Program-made: the position numbers and the translations under genes | Part shown: positions 36,587 through 45,251 of the stretch, in pieces | Layout: each line of letters starts with the position of its first letter | Numbering within the stretch: the stretch's first letter is position 1 | Notes under the pieces: model-generated | The model's input: only the letters and a program-made list of their open reading frames with translations | What the model was told of the DNA's origin: nothing | The model's database searches: none | Assembly: GCF_002002885.1 (NCBI RefSeq) | Contig: NZ_CP019510.1 | Location: 62,001-126,000, forward strand | Direction of reading: 5' to 3' | DNA: 64,000 nucleotides | Source of the DNA: Janthinobacterium sp. LM6 | GTDB lineage: Bacteria > Pseudomonadota > Gammaproteobacteria > Burkholderiales > Burkholderiaceae_D

Positions 36587-38740
36587 TTACTTGGCGTTCA
36601 AGCCACGGCGTTCCAGCAATGGTTCCACGGTGGCATCACGGCCGCGGAAGTCGCGGAACAGCTGCAGCGCATCGACGCTGCCGCCGCGCGACAGCAATTT
36701 GCTGCGGAACCAGTCGCCATTCTTGCGCGTCAGGCCGCCGTTTTCCTTGAACCAGTTGACCGATTCCGCGTCCAGCTTTTCCGACCACAGGTAGGCGTAA
36801 TACGCCGCCGAGTAGCCGCCCGAGAAGCTGTGCGAGAAGTAGCTGGTGCGGTAGCGCGGCGGCACCGGTGCGTAATCGACGCCCGCGTCTTTCAGCGATG
36901 CCGCTTCAAAAGCCAGCACGTCGGTCGGCATCTGGCTCGGCGCGAGCTGGTGCCAGCGCTGGTCCAGCAGGGCCGCCGACAGGTACTCGGTGGTCATGAA
37001 ACCCTGGTTGAATTTCTTCGCCGCCGTCACCTTGTCGAGCAATTCCTGCGGCATGGCCGCGCCGCTCTGGTAGTGCTTGGCATAGTTTTGCAGCACTTCC
37101 GGCCAGACGGCCCACATTTCATTGACTTGCGACGGGTACTCGACGAAGTCGCTCGGCACGCTGGTGCCGGCAAAGCGCGGGTATTTCACGTTCGAAAACA
37201 TGCCGTGCAGCGCATGGCCGAATTCGTGGAACATGGTCGTCACTTCATCGAAGGTCAGCAAGGTCGGCTGGCCGGCGGGCGGCTTCGGAATGTTCAACTG
37301 GTTGGCGACGACGGGATGCGTGCCCATCAGCGATGATTGCGACACATATTCATTCATCCACGCGCCGCCATGCTTGTTGCCGCGCGCATAGAAATCGGCG
37401 ATGAACAGGGCCAGCGGCTTGCCGTTGGCATCCAGAACGTCGTAGACGCGCACGTCCGGGTTGTACACCGGTAAATCAGTGCGTTGCTTGAAGCTGATGC
37501 CGTACAGTTTATTGGCAGCAAAGAAGACGCCGTTGTTCAGCACGCTGTTGAGTTCCAGGTACGGTTTCAGCTCGTTTTCATCGAAATTGAAACGCTGCTT
37601 GCGCAGCTTGTCCGTGTAGATGGCCCAGTCGGCCGCGGCCACCTGGAAACCGCCCTTTTCCGCATCGACGATTTGCTGCAGGTCGGCCGCTTCGCGACGC
37701 GCATTGGCGACGGCCGGTTTCGCCAGTTCCGACAGCAGGGTGTTGACGGCCGTGGTCGTCTTGGCCGTCTGGTCTTCCAGCGAGTACGCGGCGTAGTTGG
37801 CGTAACCGAGCAAAGTCGCCCGTTCGGCGCGCAGTTTGGCCAGCTTCAGCACGATGGCGCGGTTGTCGAATTCGCCGCCCTGGCTGCCGCGGTTCAGCGA
37901 CGCATCCATCAAACGCTGACGCGTCTTGCGATCCGTCAATACCGCCAGCGGCGGCTGGCCGCTGGTGTTCACGAGGGCGATGACGAACTTGCCCGTCAAG
38001 CCGCGCTCCTTGGCTGCCGTGGCGGCCGTATCGATATCGCTGTCCGTCATGCCGGCCAGCTCAAGACGCGTGTCGACGACGATGCTCTTGGCATTCGTTT
38101 CCTTCAGCACGTTTTGCGCGAAAGCCGTTTCCAGGCCCGCCTGTTCGGCGTTATAGGCTTTCAGCTTTTCCTTGTCCGCATCGGACAGCTTGGCGCCGGC
38201 GCGCACGAAATCCGTGTGATAGCGTTCAAGCAGGCGCAGGGATTCGGCATCGAGGCCCAGCTTGTCGCGCTTGGCGTACAGGGTGTCGATGCGGGCAAAC
38301 AGTTTCGGGTTCAGGGTGATGGCGTCGCCATGCGCGGCCAGCTTCGGCGACACGTCCACTTCCACCGCTTCGAGCACGCTGTTCGTGTTGGTCGAGGTCA
38401 TGTTGCTGAAGATGCTTTGCACGCGGTGCAGCAACTGCCCCGTGCGCTCCAGGGCCACGATGGTGTTCTCGAACGTGGCCGGCTGGCGGTTGCTGGCGAT
38501 CGCGTTGACTTCGGCCAACTGGCGTTTCATGCCTTCGGCAAACGCCGGCGCGTAGTGTTCATCCTTGATCAGGCCGAACTGCGGCATCTGGAATGGCAGC
38601 GGGCTCGCTTTGAGCAGGGGGTTCTGGGCGCTGACGGCGGCGGCAGGCGCGGTTTTTGCAGTGGCAGCAGCCATGGCGGATGGGGCGGCGTGGGCCAGCA
38701 TGACGCTGGCGGCGATGACGAGCAGTTGTGGACGGATCAT
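36587..38740 (-). CDS. M3 family metallopeptidase (Dcp-like), exported, copy A
   Basis: Zinc oligopeptidase resembling peptidyl-dipeptidase Dcp. The 717-residue product has a signal peptide (MIRPQLLVIAASVMLAHA, then an Ala-rich region ending AMA), so it acts in the periplasm. The zinc site HEFGH is at about 503-507, with a downstream Glu within the GTSVPSDFVEYPSQ segment as third ligand. The start at 38740 fits the signal peptide; a longer frame adds a charged leader. A close paralog follows upstream at 38964; the two genes share long near-identical stretches (for example around the HEFGH motif) and are a tandem duplication. Confidence 0.93.
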   Translation of the reverse strand: MIRPQLLVIAASVMLAHAAPSAMAAATAKTAPAAAVSAQNPLLKASPLPFQMPQFGLIKDEHYAPAFAEGMKRQLAEVNAIASNRQPATFENTIVALERTGQLLHRVQSIFSNMTSTNTNSVLEAVEVDVSPKLAAHGDAITLNPKLFARIDTLYAKRDKLGLDAESLRLLERYHTDFVRAGAKLSDADKEKLKAYNAEQAGLETAFAQNVLKETNAKSIVVDTRLELAGMTDSDIDTAATAAKERGLTGKFVIALVNTSGQPPLAVLTDRKTRQRLMDASLNRGSQGGEFDNRAIVLKLAKLRAERATLLGYANYAAYSLEDQTAKTTTAVNTLLSELAKPAVANARREAADLQQIVDAEKGGFQVAAADWAIYTDKLRKQRFNFDENELKPYLELNSVLNNGVFFAANKLYGISFKQRTDLPVYNPDVRVYDVLDANGKPLALFIADFYARGNKHGGAWMNEYVSQSSLMGTHPVVANQLNIPKPPAGQPTLLTFDEVTTMFHEFGHALHGMFSNVKYPRFAGTSVPSDFVEYPSQVNEMWAVWPEVLQNYAKHYQSGAAMPQELLDKVTAAKKFNQGFMTTEYLSAALLDQRWHQLAPSQMPTDVLAFEAASLKDAGVDYAPVPPRYRTSYFSHSFSGGYSAAYYAYLWSEKLDAESVNWFKENGGLTRKNGDWFRSKLLSRGGSVDALQLFRDFRGRDATVEPLLERRGLNAK

Positions 38741-38894
38741 GACATCTTTCAGGAAGCGCGGGAAGAACCGCGATCGCGTCGCGGGCCAGTGGCAGATCAT
38801 AGCAGCCTGTCACACAAGCGTCATCCAACATGGGCGATCCTGTGGTGCAGCACGCCAACTGCGCGGTTTACCACGGTTTGCGAGCAGAATCGCC

Positions 38895-38928
38895 AAATAA
38901 AAATGGCCGCCCGTTGCGGGGCGGCCAT
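38895..38928 (-). terminator. Intrinsic terminator of M3 peptidase copy B
   Basis: On the minus strand ATGGCCGCCC, six-base loop, GGGCGGCCAT and then TTTTTATTT. It lies 36 bases after the stop of copy B, so the two paralogs are probably transcribed separately. Confidence 0.87.
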
Positions 38929-38963
38929 CGATATTCAGCACCGGCCGGGCCGGTGACGGGGGA

Positions 38964-41135
38964 TTACTTGCCGTTCAAGCCACGGCGTTCCAGCAGCGGC
39001 TCGATCTTCGCATCGCGGCCGCGGAAGTTGCGGTAGATGTCGAGCGCATCGGCGCTGCCGCCGCGCGACAGCAGTTTCTGACGGAACCAGTCGCCGTTCT
39101 TGCGCGTCAAGCCGCCGTTTTCCTTGAACCACTCGACTGTGTCGGCGTCGAGCTTTTCCGACCACAGATACGCGTAGTAGCCGGCCGAATAGCCGCCCGC
39201 GAACGCGTGCGAGAAGTACGTGGTGCGGTAGCGCGGCGGCGCCGGGGCGAAATCGACGCCCGCGTCGCTCAAGGCGGTTTTTTCAAACGCCAGCACGTCG
39301 GTGGGGATCTGCGCCGGGGTCAACTGGTGCCAGCGCTGGTCCAGCAGGGCCGACGCCAGGTATTCCGTGGTCTTGTAGCCCTGGTTGAAATTGTCGGCCG
39401 CCGTCACTTTTGCCAGCAGCTCAGCGGGAATAGCCGCGCCCGTCTGATAGTGCTTCGCGTAGTTTTGCAGCACTTCCGGCCACAGCGCCCACATTTCATT
39501 GACTTGCGACGGGTATTCGACGAAGTCGCGCGGCACGCTGGTGCCGGCAAAGCGCGGGTATTTCACGTTCGAGAACATGCCGTGCAGCGCATGGCCGAAT
39601 TCGTGGAACATGGTGTTGACTTCGTCAAACGTCATCAGGGTCGGCTGGCCCGCTTCCGGCTTCGGAATGTTGAGGTTATTCGCGATCACCGGCTTGCGGT
39701 TCAGCAAGGTCGACTGGCCCACGTAGGCATTCGCCCAGGCGCCGCCGCGCTTGTTGCTGCGCGCGTAAGGGTCCAAGGTAAAGATGGCCAGCTGGGTGCC
39801 GTCTTCATTGAAGACGTCGTACACCAGCATGTCGGACGTGTAGACGGGCAAGTCCGTGCGCTGCTTGAAGGTCAAACCGTACAATTTACCTGCGGCAAAG
39901 AACACGCCACGGGTCAATACGCTGTGCATCTCAAAGTACGGCTTCAACTGCGTCTCGTCGAAGTTGTAGCGTTCGGCGCGCACCTTGTCGCTGTAGAAGG
40001 CCCAGTCGGCGGCGCCCACCTTGAAGCCGCCCTTGCCTGCATCGATGACCTTCTGGATATCGTCCGCTTCACGGCGCGCATTGACGACGGCCGGCTTCGC
40101 CAGTTCGCCCAGCAAGGCGTTCACGGCGGTCGTGTCGTGCGCCGTCTGGTCTTCCAGCGAGTAGGCAGCGTAGTTCGGGTAACCCATCAGCGCGGCACGC
40201 TCGGCGCGCAGTTTCGCCAGCTCCAACACTTCCTGGGTGTTGTCGAACTCGCCGCCACGGCTGCCGCGCGCTTGCGAAGCGGCCATGATGCGTTCGCGCA
40301 CGGCGCGGTTGGTCAGCAGCGACAGCGGCGCCTGGCCCGTCGTGTTGACGAGGGCGATCACGTATTTGCCATCCAGGCCGCGCTTCTTGGCCAGGCCGGC
40401 GGCCACTTCGATGGCGGCCGGCGACAGGCCGTCGAGTTCTTCGCGCGTGTCGACGACGACGGCCGAGGCGTTCAATTCTTTCAGCACGTTCTGTGCGAAC
40501 TTGGTCGACAGGGCAGCCAGCTGGCCGTTGTAGGCGCGCAGCTTTTGCTTGTCCGCCGCCGACAGCTTGGCGCCAGCGCGCACGAAGTCCGTATGGTAGC
40601 GGGCCAAGAGGCGTGTCGATTCCGCATCCAGGCCCAGCTTGTCGCGCTTGGCGTACAGGGCGTCGATGCGCTTGAACAATTTGTCGTTGAGCATGATCGC
40701 GTCGCTGTGGGCCGCCATTTTCGGCGCCAGTTCGCGCTCCAGGCCCTGGATCGTCTCATTCGTGTTCGAACCGGACATGACGGAAAACACGGTGCGCACG
40801 CGGCTCAGCAGCTGGCCCGAGCGTTCCATGGCCACGATGGTGTTATCGAACGTGGCTGCTTTCGGGTTATTCGCGATGGCATTGATTTCCGCCAGGTTGG
40901 CGGCCATGCCTGCCGTAAAGGCGGGCGCGTAGTCGGCGTCCTGTACCTTGTCGAACGGCGGATAGTGGAAGGGCAGGCTGCTGGCCTGCGCAAACGGGTT
41001 CGAAACGGGCAGCGCCGCGGCCGCGGCAGCAGCGGTGGCAGGCGCGGTGGTGGCGGTAGCGGTGGCGGCAAAAGCGGCGGCGGCTGGCGCCAGCATCAGG
41101 CTGGCGGCGATGACGAGCATTGTTGGACGGGTCAT
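38964..41135 (-). CDS. M3 family metallopeptidase (Dcp-like), exported, copy B
   Basis: A 723-residue paralog of the product at 36587. It has a signal peptide (MLVIAASLMLAPAAAAFAA) with a long Ala/Thr stretch after it, the zinc site HEFGHALHGMF at about 510-520, and the same C-terminal RRGLNGK ending against RRGLNAK in copy A. ATG 41135 was chosen over an upstream TTG because the signal peptide starts there. Both copies keep all catalytic residues, so neither is decaying. Confidence 0.93.
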   Translation of the reverse strand: MTRPTMLVIAASLMLAPAAAAFAATATATTAPATAAAAAAALPVSNPFAQASSLPFHYPPFDKVQDADYAPAFTAGMAANLAEINAIANNPKAATFDNTIVAMERSGQLLSRVRTVFSVMSGSNTNETIQGLERELAPKMAAHSDAIMLNDKLFKRIDALYAKRDKLGLDAESTRLLARYHTDFVRAGAKLSAADKQKLRAYNGQLAALSTKFAQNVLKELNASAVVVDTREELDGLSPAAIEVAAGLAKKRGLDGKYVIALVNTTGQAPLSLLTNRAVRERIMAASQARGSRGGEFDNTQEVLELAKLRAERAALMGYPNYAAYSLEDQTAHDTTAVNALLGELAKPAVVNARREADDIQKVIDAGKGGFKVGAADWAFYSDKVRAERYNFDETQLKPYFEMHSVLTRGVFFAAGKLYGLTFKQRTDLPVYTSDMLVYDVFNEDGTQLAIFTLDPYARSNKRGGAWANAYVGQSTLLNRKPVIANNLNIPKPEAGQPTLMTFDEVNTMFHEFGHALHGMFSNVKYPRFAGTSVPRDFVEYPSQVNEMWALWPEVLQNYAKHYQTGAAIPAELLAKVTAADNFNQGYKTTEYLASALLDQRWHQLTPAQIPTDVLAFEKTALSDAGVDFAPAPPRYRTTYFSHAFAGGYSAGYYAYLWSEKLDADTVEWFKENGGLTRKNGDWFRQKLLSRGGSADALDIYRNFRGRDAKIEPLLERRGLNGK

Positions 41136-41255
41136 GTCTTCTTTCAAGGAACGCAAGAGAGCCGCGATTGTGTCGCGGGCCAGCCTGAAATAATAACAGC
41201 CTGAAACACTTGCGTCACCAGCAACTACCGATGGTAGCGATACGCCCGTACAGCG

Positions 41256-41474
41256 TTAGTAATGCGGCGGACGTTCGTTGACCAGCCCGCCATTTGCCTG
41301 CTGCGCCCCGTCGCGCACGTGCTCGCCCAACTTGTGCAGCATCGCTTCCAATTGATCGATGCGCTTGCCCTGCTGGTACACCATCTGGTTCAGCGACTCG
41401 ACCAGGTCTTCCTGCTGCGCCAGCTTGATTTCGATATCGACGAAACGTACTTCCATCTGTTCTGCATTGTCCAT
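41256..41474 (-). CDS. slyX: SlyX family protein
   Basis: A 72-residue coiled-coil protein: IEIKLAQQEDLVESLNQMVYQQ followed (after a break) by the second heptad segment RIDQLEAMLHKLGE, and the conserved C-terminal ending RPPHY. Function is unknown despite the name. Separate from the peptidase by 120 bases and divergent from the toxin gene at 41634. Confidence 0.9.
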   Translation of the reverse strand: MDNAEQMEVRFVDIEIKLAQQEDLVESLNQMVYQQGKRIDQLEAMLHKLGEHVRDGAQQANGGLVNERPPHY

Positions 41475-41633
41475 GGTGCTCTCGGTGATTCCTGACTGAA
41501 AGGGGGCATTCTACCGCCGCAGCGGCGTGAGCCAGGACAAACTCCCTCCATTCCCCGCCGGACGGGCTGCGATTTCTGTTTATTCTTCCTGTATGGGCTC
41601 AAACCGCTTGACGAATGAGAACAAACGATTACA

Positions 41634-42014
41634 ATGAATGCACCAACGCCGCCCGAACCAGTACTCATCGATACGCGCAAGACGGCCGAATACCGGCGCT
41701 GGGAAGATGGTTTGCACGATGTGGCGGCCGCCGCCATCGATGCCCGCATCAAGCATTTGCAGCACGGTAAGAAGGGCGACTGGCGCCCTGTGGGAGAAGG
41801 CGTGTGCGAACTGCGCTTTTTACAGACGGGGCCGGGCTGGCGCGTGTATTTTCATGAAACGAATCGGGGAACCCTGATCTTGCTGCTGCTCGGTGGCAAC
41901 AAATCGAACCAGCAACGCGACATCAGGCAGGCGCAAGCGATCCTCAGGGAACTGAAAGCCCGGCAGGCGGCCATCCGGAAAGCGGCGGCATCCACAGGAG
42001 CACGAAAGCAATGA
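41634..42014 (+). CDS. HigB/Gp49-like toxin (RelE/ParE superfamily)
   Basis: A 126-residue probable mRNA interferase of a type II toxin-antitoxin system. The motif run ELRFLQTGPGWRVYF, LLLLGGNKSNQQ and DIRQAQAILREL is characteristic of the addiction-module killer (phage Gp49-like) family. It overlaps the antitoxin gene by four bases (ATGA), with the toxin first, the HigBA order. A TTGACG and a TACAAT 16 bases apart lie at 41608-41635. This pair would place the transcript start just after the annotated ATG, so the true start may be a few codons later. Confidence 0.9.
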   Translation: MNAPTPPEPVLIDTRKTAEYRRWEDGLHDVAAAAIDARIKHLQHGKKGDWRPVGEGVCELRFLQTGPGWRVYFHETNRGTLILLLLGGNKSNQQRDIRQAQAILRELKARQAAIRKAAASTGARKQ

Positions 42015-42367
42015 ACCAACATATCGACCATGACACCTTCGACCTCGACGACCTGGAAACATTGGGACTGAGCAAATTTGATCCAACGCAACACCTGACC
42101 AGCAAGGCCGCCGTGGCCGCCTACATGAGCGAAATCGTCGCCACCGGCAATGCGGAACTGTTCCAGTCGGCCATGAACGACGTGGTGCGCGCCTACGGCA
42201 TGGGCAAGGTGGCGGCCAGGGCCGACATCACGCGTGAAGGCGCATATAAAGCCTTGCGCGAAGGCAGCAAGCCGCGCTTTGAAACCATTTTAAAGATGCT
42301 CGATGCGCTGGGCATGCAGCTGGCCATCGTGCCGAAAACCACGCCGGACGGCGCCGTGGAAGCCTGA
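42011..42367 (+). CDS. Antitoxin with helix-turn-helix (addiction-module antidote family)
   Basis: 118 residues; neutralises the product at 41634 and probably represses the promoter of the pair. Visible are DPTQHLTSKAAVAAYMSEI, then the HTH (MGKVAARADITREGAYKAL) and FETILKMLDALGMQL, all standard for this antidote family. The start is coupled to the toxin stop. The 3' end is 11 bases from the convergent rep gene. Confidence 0.92.
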   Translation: MNQHIDHDTFDLDDLETLGLSKFDPTQHLTSKAAVAAYMSEIVATGNAELFQSAMNDVVRAYGMGKVAARADITREGAYKALREGSKPRFETILKMLDALGMQLAIVPKTTPDGAVEA

Positions 42368-42378
42368 ACGTTCTTTGA

Positions 42379-44439
42379 TTACACTTTCGGCGCGGCCAAC
42401 AGCGCCTTCATGCGCGCCAGCCGTTCTTTCGGCGAAATCACTTCCGCCTCCGTCGGCACGGCGTCGCCCACGTCGAGTTGCATTTCCTTGATGAAACGCG
42501 ATGGGTCGCAATGGACTTGCTCGCCGGCCCGCTTGCGCTTCTTGCACCACGTGACGTGCAAGGTGCGCTGCGCGCGCGTGATGCCCACATACATCAGCCG
42601 CCGTTCTTCCTGGATGCGCGCGGCGATGGTTTCGGCCGGCGCATCCGCGTCGCCCTTGTGCGGCAAGATCCCCTCTTCCACGCCGACCAGGAACACGTGC
42701 GGAAATTCCAGGCCTTTCGACGCGTGCAGGGTGGACATGCGCACGGCGTCCTGCTCCTCGTCCTTGCCTTCCAGCATGGTCATCAGGGCCACCATCTGCG
42801 TCAGTTCCAGCACGTTCTTTTCTTCGCCGTCGCGGTCCTTGCCGCCCCGGCCCCGCTCCTTGAGCCAGTTGACGAATTCCAGCACGTTCTGCCACTTGCT
42901 TTGCGCTTGCCGTTCCTCGAAGGCATCGTACAGATACGATTCGTAGTGGATTTCCTTCATCATGTCGTCCAGCACTTCGGCCGCGTTGTCGCCGCTGCCG
43001 GCCGCGCCGGGGCGGCTGGCGCGCGATTCGAGGTCGTTGATGAAGTTGCAGAAATCGCGCAGCGGCCCCAGCTGTCGGTCCGTCAGCTTGGCCTCGATGC
43101 CGCCTTTAAAAACGGCCTGGAACAGCGAGCACTGCCACTGCCCCGAAAACGCCCCCAGCACCTCCAGGGTCGACTGGCCCACGCCACGGCGCGGCGTCGT
43201 CACGGCGCGAATAAACGCCGGATCGTCGTCTTCGTTCGCCAGCAGGCGCAAATAGCTGATGATGTCCTTGATCTCGGCCTTATCAAAAAAACTCTGACCG
43301 CCCGAAATCGTGTACGGGATGCGCTCCTTGCGCAGACATTGCTCGATGATCCGTGCCTGATGGTTGCCCCGGTACAGAATCGCGTAATCGGAAAATTTGT
43401 TCTTGCGCTCGAAATGGTCGGCCGAGATCATGATGGCGACCTGTTCCGCCTCCTGCTCGTCCGTCTGCATACCCAGCACCTTGATCGGCTCGCCCAGGCC
43501 GTGCTCCGACCACAGCGACTTTTCAAACAGTTTGGGATTGTTGCCGATGACGGCATTGGCCGCATTGAGCACGCGCATGGTGGAGCGGTAATTCTGCTCC
43601 AGCTTGATCACGCGCAAATCGGGGAAATCCGTCTCCAGGGTCTTCAGGTTTTCCACCGTGGCGCCGCGCCACGCGTAAATCGCCTGGTCATCGTCGCCCA
43701 CGGCCGTAAACATCGGCTTCTTGCCGATGCCCGTCACCATCAATTTCACCAGTTCGTACTGGCAGGTGTTCGTATCCTGGTATTCGTCGACGAGCAGATA
43801 GCGCAAACGGCGCTGCCACTTGTCGCGCACGGGGCCGTTGTTGCGGAACAGTTCCACCGGCAAGCGGATCAAGTCGTCGAAATCGACGGCCTGGTAGGCG
43901 GACAAGGTGGCCACATAGCTGCGGTAGATGCGCGCCGCGTTGGCTTCATCTTCATCCTTGGCTTGCGCCAAGGCCATGTCCGGGTCGATCAAGCCGTTTT
44001 TCCACAGGGACATGGCATTCTGGATGCCACGGATCACCTGTTTATCGGTGGTAATGGCGAGGTCTTGCACGAGGGAAAAACAGTCGTCGCTGTCCATGAT
44101 GGAAAAGCGGTCCTTCAGCCCCACGCCATTGGCTTCCTGGCGCAGGATTTTCACGCCCAGCGAGTGGAAGGTCGACACCGTCAACTGCTTGGCCTGGCGC
44201 GGCTGTTTCAACAGCTTGGCGATGCGCTCCTGCATTTCCAGCGCCGCCTTGTTGGTGAAGGTCAGCGCGGCGATGGTGCGCGGGTCGTAGCCCCGGTCTT
44301 CGATCAGATGGGCGATCTTTTGCGTGATCACGCGCGTCTTGCCCGAACCGGCGCCCGCCAGCACCAGGCAAGGGCCGTCGAGGTAGGTAACCGCTTCGCT
44401 TTGGGGCGCATTCAGACCGAACTGTGGTGCTTTGGACAT
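42379..44439 (-). CDS. rep: ATP-dependent DNA helicase Rep
   Basis: UvrD/Rep superfamily 1A 3'-5' helicase that clears proteins from DNA ahead of the fork and helps restart. 686 residues (E. coli Rep is 673). Visible motifs: Q-motif/Walker A AGAGSGKTRVI, Ia TFTNKAALEMQ, II DEYQDTN, III VGDDDQAIYAWRGA, IV LEQNYRS, V TLHASKGLEFPHVFLVG, VI ITRAQ. The start at 44439 (MSKAPQFGLN) fits the family N-terminus; the longer frame does not. Convergent with the toxin-antitoxin pair and divergent from the DUF1857 gene. Confidence 0.95.
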   Translation of the reverse strand: MSKAPQFGLNAPQSEAVTYLDGPCLVLAGAGSGKTRVITQKIAHLIEDRGYDPRTIAALTFTNKAALEMQERIAKLLKQPRQAKQLTVSTFHSLGVKILRQEANGVGLKDRFSIMDSDDCFSLVQDLAITTDKQVIRGIQNAMSLWKNGLIDPDMALAQAKDEDEANAARIYRSYVATLSAYQAVDFDDLIRLPVELFRNNGPVRDKWQRRLRYLLVDEYQDTNTCQYELVKLMVTGIGKKPMFTAVGDDDQAIYAWRGATVENLKTLETDFPDLRVIKLEQNYRSTMRVLNAANAVIGNNPKLFEKSLWSEHGLGEPIKVLGMQTDEQEAEQVAIMISADHFERKNKFSDYAILYRGNHQARIIEQCLRKERIPYTISGGQSFFDKAEIKDIISYLRLLANEDDDPAFIRAVTTPRRGVGQSTLEVLGAFSGQWQCSLFQAVFKGGIEAKLTDRQLGPLRDFCNFINDLESRASRPGAAGSGDNAAEVLDDMMKEIHYESYLYDAFEERQAQSKWQNVLEFVNWLKERGRGGKDRDGEEKNVLELTQMVALMTMLEGKDEEQDAVRMSTLHASKGLEFPHVFLVGVEEGILPHKGDADAPAETIAARIQEERRLMYVGITRAQRTLHVTWCKKRKRAGEQVHCDPSRFIKEMQLDVGDAVPTEAEVISPKERLARMKALLAAPKV

Positions 44440-44648
44440 CAGGGTATTTCCGCAGGGAACAGCAGCCCATTGTAACAGCGTCGCGCCCGCCTTTTGCACG
44501 GCAAGACCTGCATGAAAAACAGGCAACGGCATTGATATATCGCCATATGCCGCCATCTGGGCCGCTGCAATGCGTGCGGCGATGCCACGCCTGGAGTACC
44601 ATTCCGCCTATATCGCCCCTGCGCGCCCACTTACCGAATGGCAGTCCC

Positions 44649-45134
44649 ATGAAATTTGAACACCTGATTGAAATCAACGATCCCTTGAACCCGCTGATCG
44701 ACACCTTGACCCTGGAGCAAGTCTGGCGCGGCCTGGTCTTGCGCGCCGAGTCGCCGAAGCTGTTCGTGCCGCACCTCGATGAATGCCAGATCAGCGAGCG
44801 CAGCGATGCAGGTTTCGCGCGCAGCCTGCGCTATGGCGAGCTGGTCATCAAGGACAGGGTGGTGCTGGTGCCACAACTGCAGGTGCGCTACGAAGTGCCG
44901 GCGCAGAAAGACATCAGCGCCTCGTCGCTGGTGATGACCATCGAGATGCCCGACGAAGCGAGCCTGTGGGTGCGCTTCCAGTACGACGACGGCCACGACG
45001 CGGCCACCGATGCGGCCAACGCCCTGTACGACGACTTCCGCCGCTCCGCCTACAAGGAGTCCGACATCGACACCGTGCGCATCATGCGCGAACTGGCGCT
45101 TGAGGGACGGCTGGATGCAGGTCTGCTGAATTAA
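44649..45134 (+). CDS. DUF1857/AtaL-like SRPBCC family protein
   Basis: A 161-residue cytosolic protein with the fold pattern of the START/SRPBCC superfamily: KFEHLIEINDPLNPL at the start, TLEQVWRGLVLRAESP, a central antiparallel sheet (VVLVPQLQVRYEVPA) and a C-terminal helix. It resembles the DUF1857 group named after fungal AtaL. No enzymatic role is established. The ATG at 44649 is the first that gives the conserved N-terminus; the ribosome site is weak. It stands alone between divergent rep and convergent HD-GYP genes. Confidence 0.75.
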   Translation: MKFEHLIEINDPLNPLIDTLTLEQVWRGLVLRAESPKLFVPHLDECQISERSDAGFARSLRYGELVIKDRVVLVPQLQVRYEVPAQKDISASSLVMTIEMPDEASLWVRFQYDDGHDAATDAANALYDDFRRSAYKESDIDTVRIMRELALEGRLDAGLLN

Positions 45135-45143
45135 GCTCTTAAC

Positions 45144-45251
45144 GTAGAGAGTGTCTGGAAGACGTTCAGGGCTAGGCGCATTGCCGAAGGCAGTACGAAA
45201 GTACGACTAGGCAATGCAACAACGCCATGGGCGTCTTTCCAGGCGCTCTAC
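45144..45251. repeat. Nested three-tier hairpin element with GAAA tetraloop
   Basis: Outer arms 45144-45164 and 45232-45251 pair imperfectly (GTAGAG, CTGGAA and GACG blocks match). The middle arms GCATTGCC (45178-45185) and GGCAATGC (45210-45217) pair perfectly. At the tip GTAC-GAAA-GTAC forms a GNRA tetraloop (45193-45204). It lies between convergent genes and overlaps the HD-GYP stop codon. It has no U-run. Confidence 0.7.
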
